In this document: piece by piece, positions 1 to 8,263 of the stretch
How positions within the stretch are numbered: position 1 is the stretch's first letter
Layout of the letters: each line of letters starts with the position of its first letter
Assembly (NCBI GenBank): GCA_025454915.1
Contig: JALONN010000001.1
Location: forward strand, 526,464 to 590,463
Source: Raineya sp.
GTDB taxonomy: Bacteria > Bacteroidota > Bacteroidia > Cytophagales > Thermonemataceae
Length of the DNA stretch: 64,000 nt
Reading direction: 5' to 3'
Program-made: the position numbers and the translations under genes
The notes under the pieces: model-generated
Seen by the model: only the letters and a program-made list of their open reading frames with translations
Told to the model about the DNA's origin: nothing
Database searches by the model: none

Positions 1-237
1 ATATCTATATTCTACCCAAAGACTATCCAAATAATATTCCGAACTAGCATAATGTCCCTTTGTAGTGTCACAATATTTTTTTATAGCATGCCAATTTAAT
101 TTTTTTAATAAAAAATCAGTTGGTATGGATGGATTATTTTGAAAAGGTGGCATATTTTGACTCAAATCAGAAATTATTTGAGAATATGCATTTGATATAA
201 TGACAATATTTATGAATAAATAAAAAAAGAATTTCAT
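1..237 (-). CDS. Partial secreted protein (N-terminus only)
   Basis: Starting at the ATG at 237 on the minus strand, an open frame runs to the window edge without a stop, giving 79 residues. It begins with a typical signal peptide (MKFFFYLFINIVIISNAYSQ), so the product is exported. The rest of the visible part is polar with no motif I recognise. AGGATG at the start is one of the few Shine-Dalgarno-like contexts here. The gene is cut by the window edge, so neither length nor function can be stated. Confidence 0.7.
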   Translation of the reverse strand, partial: MKFFFYLFINIVIISNAYSQIISDLSQNMPPFQNNPSIPTDFLLKKLNWHAIKKYCDTTKGHYASSEYYLDSLWVEYRY

Positions 238-273
238 CCTAATAAATATATTTTAATCATTCAATATTTAAAC

Positions 274-903
274 CTACTTTCTTGCGACAATAATGGTATG
301 AATTTCATTGGTGCCGTCACCTTTGGGATAATTGATATGAAAAACTCGTAAAACCTTGAAATACAATATTCTTAAGTTATCTGCAATAGACTCTAAAAGA
401 TGATAATAGAAATAAATTCTATCACCTTTGCTATTGGTCTGATAACCAGACTTGTCTTCTTCGCCCTCAACAAAACTGATATACAAAAGCCCTTCATCTA
501 AAAGCAAATGATAACAGTCTTCAATAAACTTCTTACAATCTGGTGAAGAAAGATAAGGGACACAAAATCCACACACAATGCCATCAAATACACTATTCAG
601 GGTATCAATATCTCTTGCATCCATTACTTTAAAAGTAGCTGTAGGATTATTGGTTTGAGCCAAAGCTACCATTTTAGGAGATACATCAATGCCTTCAATA
701 CGAAAATCTGGACGTTTTTGTAATAAATAACGAGTGATATTACCCGGACCAGTCCCTATTTCGAGTATTTTAGGGTTTTGTTCTACAATTTGGTCACAAA
801 AATAGTCATAAGTAATGTTATAAATCTCCAAATTCATGAATTTCTCCTGATACAAGTCTGCCACTTTATCCCATGTACTGAAGGTTTCCTGATATTTATC
901 CAT
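274..903 (-). CDS. Class I SAM-dependent methyltransferase
   Basis: 209 residues. Motif I of Rossmann-fold methyltransferases is clear (ILEIGTGPG, residues 46-54), followed by the acidic end of strand 2 (GIDVSPKMV) and a DARDI motif II, so it binds S-adenosylmethionine. The acceptor cannot be read from the sequence. It is a soluble cytoplasmic protein without signal peptide. It lies 5 bp downstream of the zinc-ribbon gene and probably shares a transcript with it and with a second, unrelated methyltransferase (1271-2074). The family assignment is secure and the substrate unknown. Confidence 0.85.
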   Translation of the reverse strand: MDKYQETFSTWDKVADLYQEKFMNLEIYNITYDYFCDQIVEQNPKILEIGTGPGNITRYLLQKRPDFRIEGIDVSPKMVALAQTNNPTATFKVMDARDIDTLNSVFDGIVCGFCVPYLSSPDCKKFIEDCYHLLLDEGLLYISFVEGEEDKSGYQTNSKGDRIYFYYHLLESIADNLRILYFKVLRVFHINYPKGDGTNEIHTIIVARK

Positions 904-908
904 AGTTT

Positions 909-1262
909 TTACTTTGAATTATTTAGAATCTTTTGAATCTCTTTGATAATCAAATCTTTTCTTTGATAGAATTCTTTGGGGAAATCTAAATCAGGTTCCT
1001 CCGTTTTTAAATTTTTTTCAAAAAATGTCTTGATACAATTTAGTTTTTCTATATTTCTAGCAAAGAGCAACCTTGTACCAATACTTATTTTATAAAAATA
1101 GTCCTGACTAGAAAATGTATGTTTCTTATGAAGACCACAATAAGAGCATTTTACGACACCTTTTTTCTTTGGATATTGTACATATGAGCCTGTCCATTCA
1201 GCATAATAAACAGCTTTTTTAGAACATTTTGGGCAAATAACATCAACACGGGCTTCTTCCAT
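909..1262 (-). CDS. Small zinc-ribbon protein, function unknown
   Basis: 117 residues. Two CxxC pairs (Cys10/Cys13 and Cys39/Cys42) form a Cys4 zinc ribbon at the N-terminus, and the remainder is a basic helical tail. No catalytic motif is visible. It is encoded between two methyltransferase genes (8 bp after one, 5 bp before the other), so an accessory or nucleic-acid-binding role is conceivable. That is inference only. I do not recognise a named family. Confidence 0.7.
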   Translation of the reverse strand: MEEARVDVICPKCSKKAVYYAEWTGSYVQYPKKKGVVKCSYCGLHKKHTFSSQDYFYKISIGTRLLFARNIEKLNCIKTFFEKNLKTEEPDLDFPKEFYQRKDLIIKEIQKILNNSK

Positions 1263-1270
1263 AGTGGTAT

Positions 1271-2074
1271 TTACTTTTTCTTGGCACTAAGAGCATAGAC
1301 CATAGGTATTTTATTGCCTAAATGCTCAATTCTGTATTTATGAGGCTCAAACTCAACGGTTTTATTGAAACAGTTGTAGGGTGAATAATCAAATTCTTCT
1401 AAAGAAAGTATTTCTAAATCATTTTTGATAAGATTATTGATGACTTCACCCATTCCATGATTCCAACAGACATAATCTTGTGTAATGGGTGCATTTTTAT
1501 CTGCATAAGTGCCACTTTCTGTTTCAATAATAGCTCCATCATTAAAATAATTGTAACCAATTCTTTCAAAATTGTCATCAAACATCCATACAACAGGGTG
1601 AAACTCTACGAAAATAAATTTGCCATCAGGTTTAAGATATCGAGAAATGAGGCTGCTCCATCTGTTTAAATCTGGTAACCAGCCAATTGTACCATAACTT
1701 GTGAAAACAATATCAAAATGCTCGTCAAGATGTTTTGGTAAATCGTAAATATCAGAACAGATGAAATTAGCTTGGATATTAAGCTGACTAGCAAGCTCTT
1801 GAGCTTTTTTGATGGCTTTATCTGATAAATCTACACCTGTTACATTAGCTCCAAGCCTTGCTAAAGAAAGAGTATCTTGTCCAAAATGACATTGCAAATG
1901 CAAGATGCTTTTGCCTTGAATATTTCCAAGTAAATCAAGCTCAATAGTATTTAAAGAAGATTTTCCATTCATAAAACCTGTAAGGTCATAGAAATCGGAG
2001 TTTAAATGCGATTCTAGCCTGTTATTCCATGAGTTTCTATTGATTTCAAGATAATTTTGTTCTAGAGATGTCAT
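1271..2074 (-). CDS. Class I SAM-dependent methyltransferase
   Basis: 267 residues from the ATG at 2074; a TTG six bases upstream would add only two residues and is less likely. Motif I is ILHLQCHFGQD (57-67), the degenerate form in which the usual ExGCGxG is replaced by LQCHFGQD. This form is common in a UbiE/COQ5-like family of small-molecule methyltransferases. GVDLSDKAI gives the SAM-ribose acid. It is the first gene of a probable three-gene minus-strand unit with the zinc-ribbon protein and the second methyltransferase. The substrate is unknown. Confidence 0.85.
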   Translation of the reverse strand: MTSLEQNYLEINRNSWNNRLESHLNSDFYDLTGFMNGKSSLNTIELDLLGNIQGKSILHLQCHFGQDTLSLARLGANVTGVDLSDKAIKKAQELASQLNIQANFICSDIYDLPKHLDEHFDIVFTSYGTIGWLPDLNRWSSLISRYLKPDGKFIFVEFHPVVWMFDDNFERIGYNYFNDGAIIETESGTYADKNAPITQDYVCWNHGMGEVINNLIKNDLEILSLEEFDYSPYNCFNKTVEFEPHKYRIEHLGNKIPMVYALSAKKK

Positions 2075-2201
2075 TTTCAATCAAGGTTTTAGAGCTCTAA
2101 ATATATCAAAATACGAGAAAGTTTACAAATGCTTCTTAACCAAAGTCAATGAAAAGGAGTGGGTTTCTTATGAATTTTGCAAGAAATCAAACGCTTTTAT
2201 C

Positions 2202-2609
2202 ATGAAAAATCAAAAAATGTTACTTTCTACACTCTGGATTTTTGTTACTTTCAATTATCTCTATTGCGATTTGATAGGACTGATGGATTCAAAACTGCTT
2301 AAGCAGTACTTTAATGGCTTTGTTGAGGGTTTTACAATTGATGAAGATTTCTTGCTTTATGCAGGAATACTCATGGAAATACCTATTTCGATGATTTTTT
2401 TATCAAGAGTGTTAAATCCCAAGCCAAATGCTGTTGCAAATATACTGGCTGGTATCATTAAAACGGTTGTGATGATACTAACACTTCTCGTTGGAAATTT
2501 TACCAAATACTATTTCTTTTTTGCCTGTATTGAGATCGCTACGACTATTTTTATAACAGTGTATGCTTTTAAGTGGTTTCAGGAAATACAAAAAAATAAA
2601 AAACAATGA
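2202..2609 (+). CDS. DUF6326-like small membrane protein
   Basis: 135 residues with four predicted membrane helices (about 8-25, 48-66, 77-97, 104-124). The pattern LSTLWIFVTFNYLYCD, then an ILMEIPISM segment and a final EIATT helix, resembles the DUF6326 family, whose function is not known. It is convergent with the Crp/Fnr-type regulator and ends 7 bp from it, and divergent from the methyltransferase unit. The family call rests on remembered pattern, so it is moderately confident. That it is a polytopic inner-membrane protein is clear. Confidence 0.65.
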   Translation: MKNQKMLLSTLWIFVTFNYLYCDLIGLMDSKLLKQYFNGFVEGFTIDEDFLLYAGILMEIPISMIFLSRVLNPKPNAVANILAGIIKTVVMILTLLVGNFTKYYFFFACIEIATTIFITVYAFKWFQEIQKNKKQ

Positions 2610-2616
2610 AATGACT

Positions 2617-3198
2617 TTATAAACCTTTTTCAGATAGTCTTTTACGAATACGACTCAAAGATTCAGGCTTGACACCCAAATAGCTTGCGATGTAGTATTG
2701 TGGCACCCTTTGAAACAGAGAAGGTTTATTTTGTAAGAGTTTTAAATATCGTTGTTCTGGAGTATCTGTGAGGAATGCTGTTAAGAAGGTTTGTTGCTCA
2801 GCAAATACAGTTTCCATAATTGCTCTTGAAATAGTTTCAAATCGTGGAAATTTCTTAAATATTTGTTGAGCTGAAAGCTCATTTCCAATAATTACACAAG
2901 TATCTTCTACACATACGAGGTAGTCTTGAGATGGGCTTTCGGCTGAAAAACTATTGAGAGAAATTATCCAGTTTTCTTCTAAAAAGAAATTAGTGGTTAT
3001 TTCTTCACCATTTATAAGTTTATATTGTCTGACCAAACCTTCTAAAACAAAAAAAGTATCTTCATTGTATTGTCCTTCCTTTCTAATCAAATCATCTTTC
3101 TGAAACGTTTTGACAATCATACTTTCTTCAATTACTCGTTTCTCTTCTTCGGAAAGATTTGTGAATTTTGAGAAATATTCAATGAGCTTGTTGGACAT
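2617..3198 (-). CDS. Crp/Fnr-family transcriptional regulator
   Basis: 193 residues. The N-terminal two thirds is a cyclic-nucleotide-binding-type jelly roll (LIRKEGQYNEDTFFVLEGLV is the characteristic beta-barrel segment). The C-terminus is a short winged helix, with recognition helix region VKPESLSRIRKRL. The arginine-bearing phosphate-binding cassette of true cAMP receptors is not evident, so the effector is unknown. This compact form is very common in Bacteroidota. The gene starts 4 bp after the HEAT-repeat gene and is likely cotranscribed with it. Confidence 0.85.
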   Translation of the reverse strand: MSNKLIEYFSKFTNLSEEEKRVIEESMIVKTFQKDDLIRKEGQYNEDTFFVLEGLVRQYKLINGEEITTNFFLEENWIISLNSFSAESPSQDYLVCVEDTCVIIGNELSAQQIFKKFPRFETISRAIMETVFAEQQTFLTAFLTDTPEQRYLKLLQNKPSLFQRVPQYYIASYLGVKPESLSRIRKRLSEKGL

Positions 3199-3202
3199 GG
3201 GT

Positions 3203-4015
3203 TTAATAATACAGAAAATTTATACATTCTTTTAATTTTTCAATGCATTCAGATGGAATATCGTTGTCCTCTTGAGCATCATGGAGTTGCTTCTCCAGCA
3301 AAGGTAAAAAAAATCTATTTTGCGTAATCATCACAGCTTCATATAATAGAGTGCTGTAATTATTTTTTAATAATTCAGATTCAATAATTTCTAATATGTT
3401 ATGATGTTTTCTTTTTGCCAAGCCTAAAACAGCTTCATATCGAGTTTCTAGATGTTTATCTTTCAAACGTTTTTGTAAAGCATTTTGTATATCTTCATTG
3501 TCTAAATCTGTGAAATCTCCAAGTCCAAAAGTTGCCCAATTTCTTATTTTGCTCAATTTATCTCCTGATAGTTTTATTAGAGTATCTATAGCCTTAGAAT
3601 CTTTAACCCCAAGTAATGCAAATGTAAGCCCTTCTCTAATATCTTGATGAGGGTTATCTGAAAAAGAACATAATATTTTAATTTGCTTTTGACTCATTTT
3701 ATGATTGTTATGCCCAATAGCAAAAAGAAGAGAACGGATTACTTTTATATCTTTTTCATTATGAAGAGTTTGGAAAAATATTTTGCTGGTTTCTTTGAAA
3801 AATGGGCGAGTAGATAGCCCTAATTGAGCCAGAATATCAATGCCTATTATTCTGCTTTTAGCATTTGGTGAGGCTATTAACTCAACACATTTATCAAATA
3901 ACTCCTGACTCGGTTTTGAGCGAAGCCAAGAAATTTTAACCCAGTAATTTTTATTGGTTTGGTTTGTAATGAGTTGATTGATGATTTGGTTGTCTGTATA
4001 TTTTCTTTTACTCAT
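3203..4015 (-). CDS. HEAT-repeat protein
   Basis: 270 residues from the ATG at 4015. Helical repeats of the HEAT type fill the protein (e.g. DIREGLTFALLGVKDSKAID and KIRNWATFGLGDF, each with the A-helix/B-helix pattern), so it is an alpha-solenoid for protein binding. No signal peptide. The reading frame extends upstream to a TTG at 4036 that begins a near-copy of the real start (MSKRKPQ then MSKRKYT), but the ATG is preferred. It precedes the Crp/Fnr-type gene by 4 bp. The partner is unknown. Confidence 0.75.
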   Translation of the reverse strand: MSKRKYTDNQIINQLITNQTNKNYWVKISWLRSKPSQELFDKCVELIASPNAKSRIIGIDILAQLGLSTRPFFKETSKIFFQTLHNEKDIKVIRSLLFAIGHNNHKMSQKQIKILCSFSDNPHQDIREGLTFALLGVKDSKAIDTLIKLSGDKLSKIRNWATFGLGDFTDLDNEDIQNALQKRLKDKHLETRYEAVLGLAKRKHHNILEIIESELLKNNYSTLLYEAVMITQNRFFLPLLEKQLHDAQEDNDIPSECIEKLKECINFLYY

Positions 4016-4071
4016 TTGTGGCTTTCTTTTGCTCAAATAAATATATCAAAGTTAAACTCTTCGTAATATAA

Positions 4072-4494
4072 TTACTTGTTGATGTCAAATGAAATAGTTT
4101 TACAATAATCTATGAACTCAGGCTTTTGAGCTTCATTCATTACATACATTATCAATATTTTATCAAAATCTAAACCATAATATTTCATGTCTAATGTATG
4201 TGATTTTTTAGAGCGTTTAACTTTATTCAAAATATCTAATCCATCAGTAAAGCCTATTTCTTGAAAGGTTTCTTTAATAACATCATGCGATATTTTACCA
4301 AATTGTACTTCATATAAATAGGTGTCAAAACCTCCACTTTTAATCATACCATCAGCTTCTAATGCAACATAAATGTTTTTGGCGGTGTAATTACCCTCAA
4401 GAATACTTTTAACATTCGTAGTTCCAAAGACTCCTTTGTTTGCTATTCTAATAGCATCAAATAAGTTATAAATAGTTTCGATTGTCATAAACAT
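4072..4494 (-). CDS. Hypothetical cytoplasmic protein
   Basis: 140 residues, soluble, no signal peptide, no recognised motif. An ATG two codons downstream (4488) is an equally good start. Composition is ordinary for the region, and the frame uses common codons throughout, which supports a real gene. It lies between the HEAT-repeat gene and a lipoprotein gene on the same strand, with gaps of about 56 and 26 bp. I do not recognise the family and cannot assign a function. Confidence 0.55.
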   Translation of the reverse strand: MFMTIETIYNLFDAIRIANKGVFGTTNVKSILEGNYTAKNIYVALEADGMIKSGGFDTYLYEVQFGKISHDVIKETFQEIGFTDGLDILNKVKRSKKSHTLDMKYYGLDFDKILIMYVMNEAQKPEFIDYCKTISFDINK

Positions 4495-4520
4495 GATGAT
4501 TTTTATACTGATTTAGAAAG

Positions 4521-5009
4521 CTAGTTTTCTATTTTAATGCTCTTGTTGTTTTTCTGTCCCGATGAACCAACAGACCCTAAAATAACATTTAACATTGCAT
4601 AATCTCCTAACTTAATGCTTAAATACTGAATTTCAAGAATATTATAATCATTCTGTATAAAACGAATAGTATAAATTCCTGCCTGAAGTTTCTTTTCAAA
4701 TTTTCCTTGATTATCAGATAATACATAGGTGGTATCGTTTTGTGTCTGATGAATAAATAAAATAACACAATATTCTAAAGTATTAAAAGATTTGTATGTA
4801 TCATATACATTGTCTCTGCCTAATACTTGTTCCTTTATGTAAGAGCATGATGTGTCTTTGACTTTGGTAGTATTGAAGGAAAGAATTTCTCCACTTAAAG
4901 AAGGTGATGGTACAGCATGAAAGTAAGGGCTGTATTTGTATTTTGGTAAACAACTTATAGAAATCAGTAAAATTGATATAAAAGTAAATATTGAAAAGAT
5001 ATTGTTCAT
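4521..5009 (-). CDS. Lipoprotein with carboxypeptidase-regulatory-like fold
   Basis: 162 residues. A lipoprotein signal peptide ends at LLISISC, so the mature protein would be lipidated at Cys20. The second half (SDNQGKFEKKLQAGIYTIR) matches the small beta-sandwich of carboxypeptidase-regulatory-like/CNA-B domains: a 'G.F...L..G.Y.I' pattern found widely in Bacteroidota surface proteins. It probably sits in the outer membrane. No enzymatic motif. It stands alone between a cytoplasmic hypothetical and the GrpB-family gene. Confidence 0.7.
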   Translation of the reverse strand: MNNIFSIFTFISILLISISCLPKYKYSPYFHAVPSPSLSGEILSFNTTKVKDTSCSYIKEQVLGRDNVYDTYKSFNTLEYCVILFIHQTQNDTTYVLSDNQGKFEKKLQAGIYTIRFIQNDYNILEIQYLSIKLGDYAMLNVILGSVGSSGQKNNKSIKIEN

Positions 5010-5129
5010 AAAGGATTTATTATAATGACAGAAACAATATAATAATCCTGAGAAAAGAGATAATAAGAAATTTAGTATTCATCTAACAAAGTGATTATAG
5101 GTGTACTTTTTCTCTTATAACTTACTTTG

Positions 5130-5657
5130 CTAATCATTGAGGGCTTTCTTTAAAATATCAGAAATAAAATCCTTTGCTTTTACTTCTTTGAGTTGAGCAT
5201 ACAGTTTTCGGTCTTGATTTGCTTCTTCTGCTATTTGATATTTCAGATTTTGATATTCAGTCCGATCTTTTTCATTTTTAATGAGGTAATCTCTAAATGA
5301 CAAGTGTCGTTTCAATTCCTGACTGTAAATAGGGCAAACATACAAATGATGAGTAATAGAATCTAAAACATTATTCTGAACAGAATTATTTCTCTTAAAA
5401 ACGTCTCTGTCTACAATACCCTGATTCCCATTATGATAATATCCGAGCTTCTCTAAACCTTTTTTAATGTCATCAAATCTGATTTCCTTATCAAAAATAA
5501 TGTCTATATCAATAATGGGTTTGGCAGCCAGATGGGGAACAGCTGTACTTCCTACATGTTCAATAGTAACTGTAAGATGTGATAGAGCCTTTAGAATCTC
5601 ATTTTTTATATTTTGAAAATCGTCAGCCCAGCTACTTTGATATTCCTGAATAAGCAT
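5130..5657 (-). CDS. GrpB family nucleotidyltransferase-fold protein
   Basis: 175 residues. The GrpB/UPF0157 signature is clear: an N-terminal SSWADDFQ region, GSTAVP (36-41) and KPIIDIDI (46-53), which correspond to the GS and DxD elements of the minimal nucleotidyltransferase fold. The length is typical of the family. The family is known in bacteria and fused to CoaE in some actinobacteria, but its reaction is not established, so only the fold is claimed. It follows the secreted gene at 5661 by 3 bp and is probably its downstream operon partner. Confidence 0.85.
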   Translation of the reverse strand: MLIQEYQSSWADDFQNIKNEILKALSHLTVTIEHVGSTAVPHLAAKPIIDIDIIFDKEIRFDDIKKGLEKLGYYHNGNQGIVDRDVFKRNNSVQNNVLDSITHHLYVCPIYSQELKRHLSFRDYLIKNEKDRTEYQNLKYQIAEEANQDRKLYAQLKEVKAKDFISDILKKALND

Positions 5658-5660
5658 TGT

Positions 5661-6107
5661 TTAGAGATTAATTGTTTTCAAATCAAATAAAAATGTACTC
5701 ATGTCAGTATCTTTTTGTTTGGCAACCTGAATATCATTCCAGTCTATCTCAATTATTTTTGTTTTTAATACATTCTTACTAAGGAATTCAATCTTTATTT
5801 TGAACTTGGAATGTTTACTCTGATAAACGGATAATATTTGTTGTTCATCTCGGTAAACACGACCTAAAGAAGATATGAGGTAACCATTGAATTGATTATT
5901 ATTCACAGAAGCTTTCAATAAGGCATCTTCATTTCTAAAGTTTACATATCCTTCTAAAAAATCTGGTGTAGGAAGGTAAACAGCTTTAATTTGTTTATTT
6001 GAGCTGATTTTTCCAATATATTGTATTTTGTACATGCCACAAGCTTGCCCATACACCCAATGAGAAAGAAAAAACAATAATATGATAATTCCATTAATTT
6101 TTTTCAT
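5661..6107 (-). CDS. Small secreted protein, unknown function
   Basis: 148 residues from the ATG at 6107. This start is chosen because it gives an immediate signal peptide (MKKINGIIILLFFLSHWVYG) and does not overlap the preceding gene; an in-frame ATG further upstream (6158) would run into that gene. The mature part is rich in beta-type sequence (YKIQYIGKISS, FKIKIEFLSKNVLKTKI). No family recognised. It follows the MliC-like gene by 13 bp and precedes the GrpB-family gene by 3 bp, so the three may form one transcript. Confidence 0.65.
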   Translation of the reverse strand: MKKINGIIILLFFLSHWVYGQACGMYKIQYIGKISSNKQIKAVYLPTPDFLEGYVNFRNEDALLKASVNNNQFNGYLISSLGRVYRDEQQILSVYQSKHSKFKIKIEFLSKNVLKTKIIEIDWNDIQVAKQKDTDMSTFLFDLKTINL

Positions 6108-6120
6108 AATCAAAAAGCTT

Positions 6121-6450
6121 TTATTCTTTAGGTTTTGCCACAAAAATTGTTTTGCCATCTTTAGTTAAATCAATATTTTCTCCTTTTCCTCTTAGTTCGT
6201 AGCGGTCGTTTTTATACCAAATGCCCGAAGCAGGTGTTTGTCCTTTCAATACAATCGTTTTGCCTTTAAATTTTAGTGTTACGGTATTTTTGGTGTTATT
6301 GAATGACATTTCCAGCTTGTTACCTTTTTTATCAACAGCAGAACTATTGACAATCTCATCAGTTACTTTTTCTTGTGCTACGGATTTTTGAGAGGAAAAA
6401 AATACAAGTATTGTTAATAAAAAAGCGATTTTTAAAGTTTTGATAGTCAT
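6121..6450 (-). CDS. Secreted MliC-like (C-type lysozyme inhibitor fold) protein
   Basis: 109 residues with a signal peptide (MTIKTLKIAFLLTILVFFSS, then ...VAQ). The mature part resembles the MliC fold: GNKLEMSFNNTKNTVTLKF, then SGIWYKNDRYELRGKGE and a final beta strand ending in FVAKPKE. In MliC proteins the Y..D..YELRGKG..I region contacts the lysozyme active site. The protein would be periplasmic. The assignment is by pattern only; a generic small beta-barrel is the alternative. Confidence 0.55.
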   Translation of the reverse strand: MTIKTLKIAFLLTILVFFSSQKSVAQEKVTDEIVNSSAVDKKGNKLEMSFNNTKNTVTLKFKGKTIVLKGQTPASGIWYKNDRYELRGKGENIDLTKDGKTIFVAKPKE

Positions 6451-6753
6451 AAAATTAAGTTTTAGAGTTAATTATGTTTTTTTAAGAACTAATATAGTAA
6501 TAGTAATGAAGAATATAATGAGGTTGTCTAAGATTATTTTTATAAGTGAAAAATTATCTTCAAACATGGTCAGATGGTAGTCAAAAAGTATGCTTAATTT
6601 TTTCTCGTCTGACTATTGTCTGACAGAAAAAAGATGCTTTTATTAGAAATGTTAGACAAGTTCAATATAAAATTTTCATTAGGCTGTAAATTTAATAGAG
6701 ATAAAACTTGGGTTTAGACAAGATTCACTCTAGAAAAGTTACAGTATTTTGTT
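6451..6753. other. 303-bp non-coding gap
   Basis: Region between the start of the MliC-like gene and the stop of the HEPN-motif gene. Both strands lack a frame longer than about 25 codons with a plausible start. It must hold the promoter of the MliC-like gene, but no box matching TAnnTTTG stands out. The one structured element is a pair of GTCTGAC heptamers (listed separately). Confidence 0.5.
6607..6624. repeat. Paired GTCTGAC heptamers, possible operator
   Basis: GTCTGAC occurs at 6607-6613 and again at 6618-6624, centre to centre 11 bp (about one helical turn). A partial match (GTCAGAT) lies at 6569-6575. Each heptamer is an odd-centred palindrome. The arrangement is what a dimeric regulator would bind, and it lies upstream of the MliC-like gene. 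It could also be chance in AT-rich DNA. Confidence 0.3.
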
Positions 6754-7497
6754 TTAATGAGTTGGTTCAGAATAGTCTGTAAATTGAATATGAATAGTAT
6801 CTTTAATAATATCACCTTGTTTCATATGATTAATATTTTGATAGCTATCAAAAAAAGGACCTTGATTTCTAAATAATTTTTTTATGATCTTTTTGGTTAA
6901 TTCTGAAAGGATATTCTCAATAGTTGTATTAAAATCTTGAATAGCTTTATTAAGGTCATATTCTTCAAAATAAACTTGATTTCTTAGCAATTTTATCTTA
7001 TCAAATCCTAAGTCATGACGAGATATTTCATATACATCAAACTTATGTTCTGAATCTTCTTGTATATCTTTATAGTTTGAGGGGTGTGCTCCAATTTTAT
7101 TTCTTAATATTAAAAGGGCATTCTTACTCAGATCTTTTTGAAAGTGTTTTTTTCTAGAAAATTTAAAAATTTCCATCAAATTATCAATAGCTATTTTTTG
7201 CTGATATACAGAACTTAGAAGACCATACAATCGTAAGTATCGTTCTCCTATATCTTTGTGCCTAGAAGGACCTTGTAAGTTGAATTCATTAAATGATTTT
7301 TTTGCTAATTCAGTATCATCAATAATATAATAAGAATTTAGCATTATATTCCAGTCAAATGTATTCTCAAAACCATAAAGTTTTTGAACATCATTACGAA
7401 ATACTTTATCATCTTGACTTTTATCCCAACGAATAGCAAAATTACTAAGTATTTCTTTTTGTAGATTATTATATTTCTCTATGATAGTTGTTTCCAT
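6754..7497 (-). CDS. Protein with HEPN-type Rx5H motif, function unknown
   Basis: 247 residues, helical, cytoplasmic. Residues 128-139 (LLILRNKIGAHP) carry Arg132-x5-His138 at the end of a predicted helix, the form of the RNase motif of HEPN-domain proteins (Rx4-6H). The rest is rich in long helices (IDNLMEIFKFSRKKHF; IQDFNTTIENILSELTKKI), as expected for a HEPN bundle. HEPN proteins are found in toxin-antitoxin and defence systems but also in housekeeping roles. No nucleotidyltransferase (MNT) partner is encoded beside it, and the RluA-type gene ends 12 bp upstream. The domain is likely; a toxin role is speculation. Confidence 0.6.
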   Translation of the reverse strand: METTIIEKYNNLQKEILSNFAIRWDKSQDDKVFRNDVQKLYGFENTFDWNIMLNSYYIIDDTELAKKSFNEFNLQGPSRHKDIGERYLRLYGLLSSVYQQKIAIDNLMEIFKFSRKKHFQKDLSKNALLILRNKIGAHPSNYKDIQEDSEHKFDVYEISRHDLGFDKIKLLRNQVYFEEYDLNKAIQDFNTTIENILSELTKKIIKKLFRNQGPFFDSYQNINHMKQGDIIKDTIHIQFTDYSEPTH

Positions 7498-7509
7498 AAA
7501 TAAATCTTA

Positions 7510-8244
7510 TTACCCCTCATATCTAAACTCTAAATTTTCGGGTTTTATGTTTTCATCATCTAAAACTAGAAATTCTTCCCAGAATGGTTCTTTGGGGAGT
7601 GTAGCGATACAAAGTGTTTTTTCTTTTTTAACAGGATGTTCAAAAAATAGTTTTCTTGAGTGGAGATTGATGGATTTATCTTTGTTGGGAGTAGGGTAGC
7701 CATATTTCAAGTCTCCACGAATAGGAGAGCCAATTTTGGCAAGTTGCACCCTGATTTGGTGTGGTCTGCCTGAAACGGGTTCAATTTCTAAAAGCGTATA
7801 ACCATTGAGGTGTCCAATGACACGATAATAGAGTTCAGATTTCTGAGCATCTTTGTAGGGAGCATCATAGGCTGTTACAATATTTTTTTTCTCATCTTTT
7901 AAAAGCCAGTGAGTGAGTTTATCTTTTTTCTTTTCAGGTCTTTTACGAACAATCGCCCAATAAACTTTTTGTACTTTTCTTTCTCTAAAAAGCTCATTCA
8001 TGCGTTCTAAACCCTTTGAAGTACGAGCAAGTACAACTAGCCCACTTACAGGACGGTCAATGCGATGTACCAAACCCATAAAAACCTCACCGGGTTTTCC
8101 GTATTTCTCTTTGATATACTCTTTGGCATAATCCATGAGTGTTTTATCACCTGTTTCATCATCATGAACAAGCATTCCAGCAGGTTTATTGACAATAAGC
8201 AAATGGTTATCTTCGTAAATTACATCAAAAGGGTAGGACTTCAT
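7510..8244 (-). CDS. RluA-family 23S/tRNA pseudouridine synthase
   Basis: 244 residues. The catalytic-Asp motif of the RluA family is intact (VHRIDRPVSGLVVLART, Asp63), as are the N-terminal LLIVNKPAGMLVH strand and the C-terminal SGRPHQIRVQL motif. It has no N-terminal S4 domain, so it belongs to the short RluA/C-like branch that isomerises uridine in rRNA or tRNA. The exact RNA target cannot be told. The gene is followed 12 bp later by the HEPN-motif gene. Upstream lie a hairpin pair and tRNA-His. Confidence 0.9.
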   Translation of the reverse strand: MKSYPFDVIYEDNHLLIVNKPAGMLVHDDETGDKTLMDYAKEYIKEKYGKPGEVFMGLVHRIDRPVSGLVVLARTSKGLERMNELFRERKVQKVYWAIVRKRPEKKKDKLTHWLLKDEKKNIVTAYDAPYKDAQKSELYYRVIGHLNGYTLLEIEPVSGRPHQIRVQLAKIGSPIRGDLKYGYPTPNKDKSINLHSRKLFFEHPVKKEKTLCIATLPKEPFWEEFLVLDDENIKPENLEFRYEG

Positions 8245-8263
8245 AAAAAGGGTAATTTTAATA

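Noticed and set aside
5096..5129. Imperfect inverted repeat after the GrpB-family gene
   Set aside because: Many mismatches and no T-tract; not convincing as a terminator.
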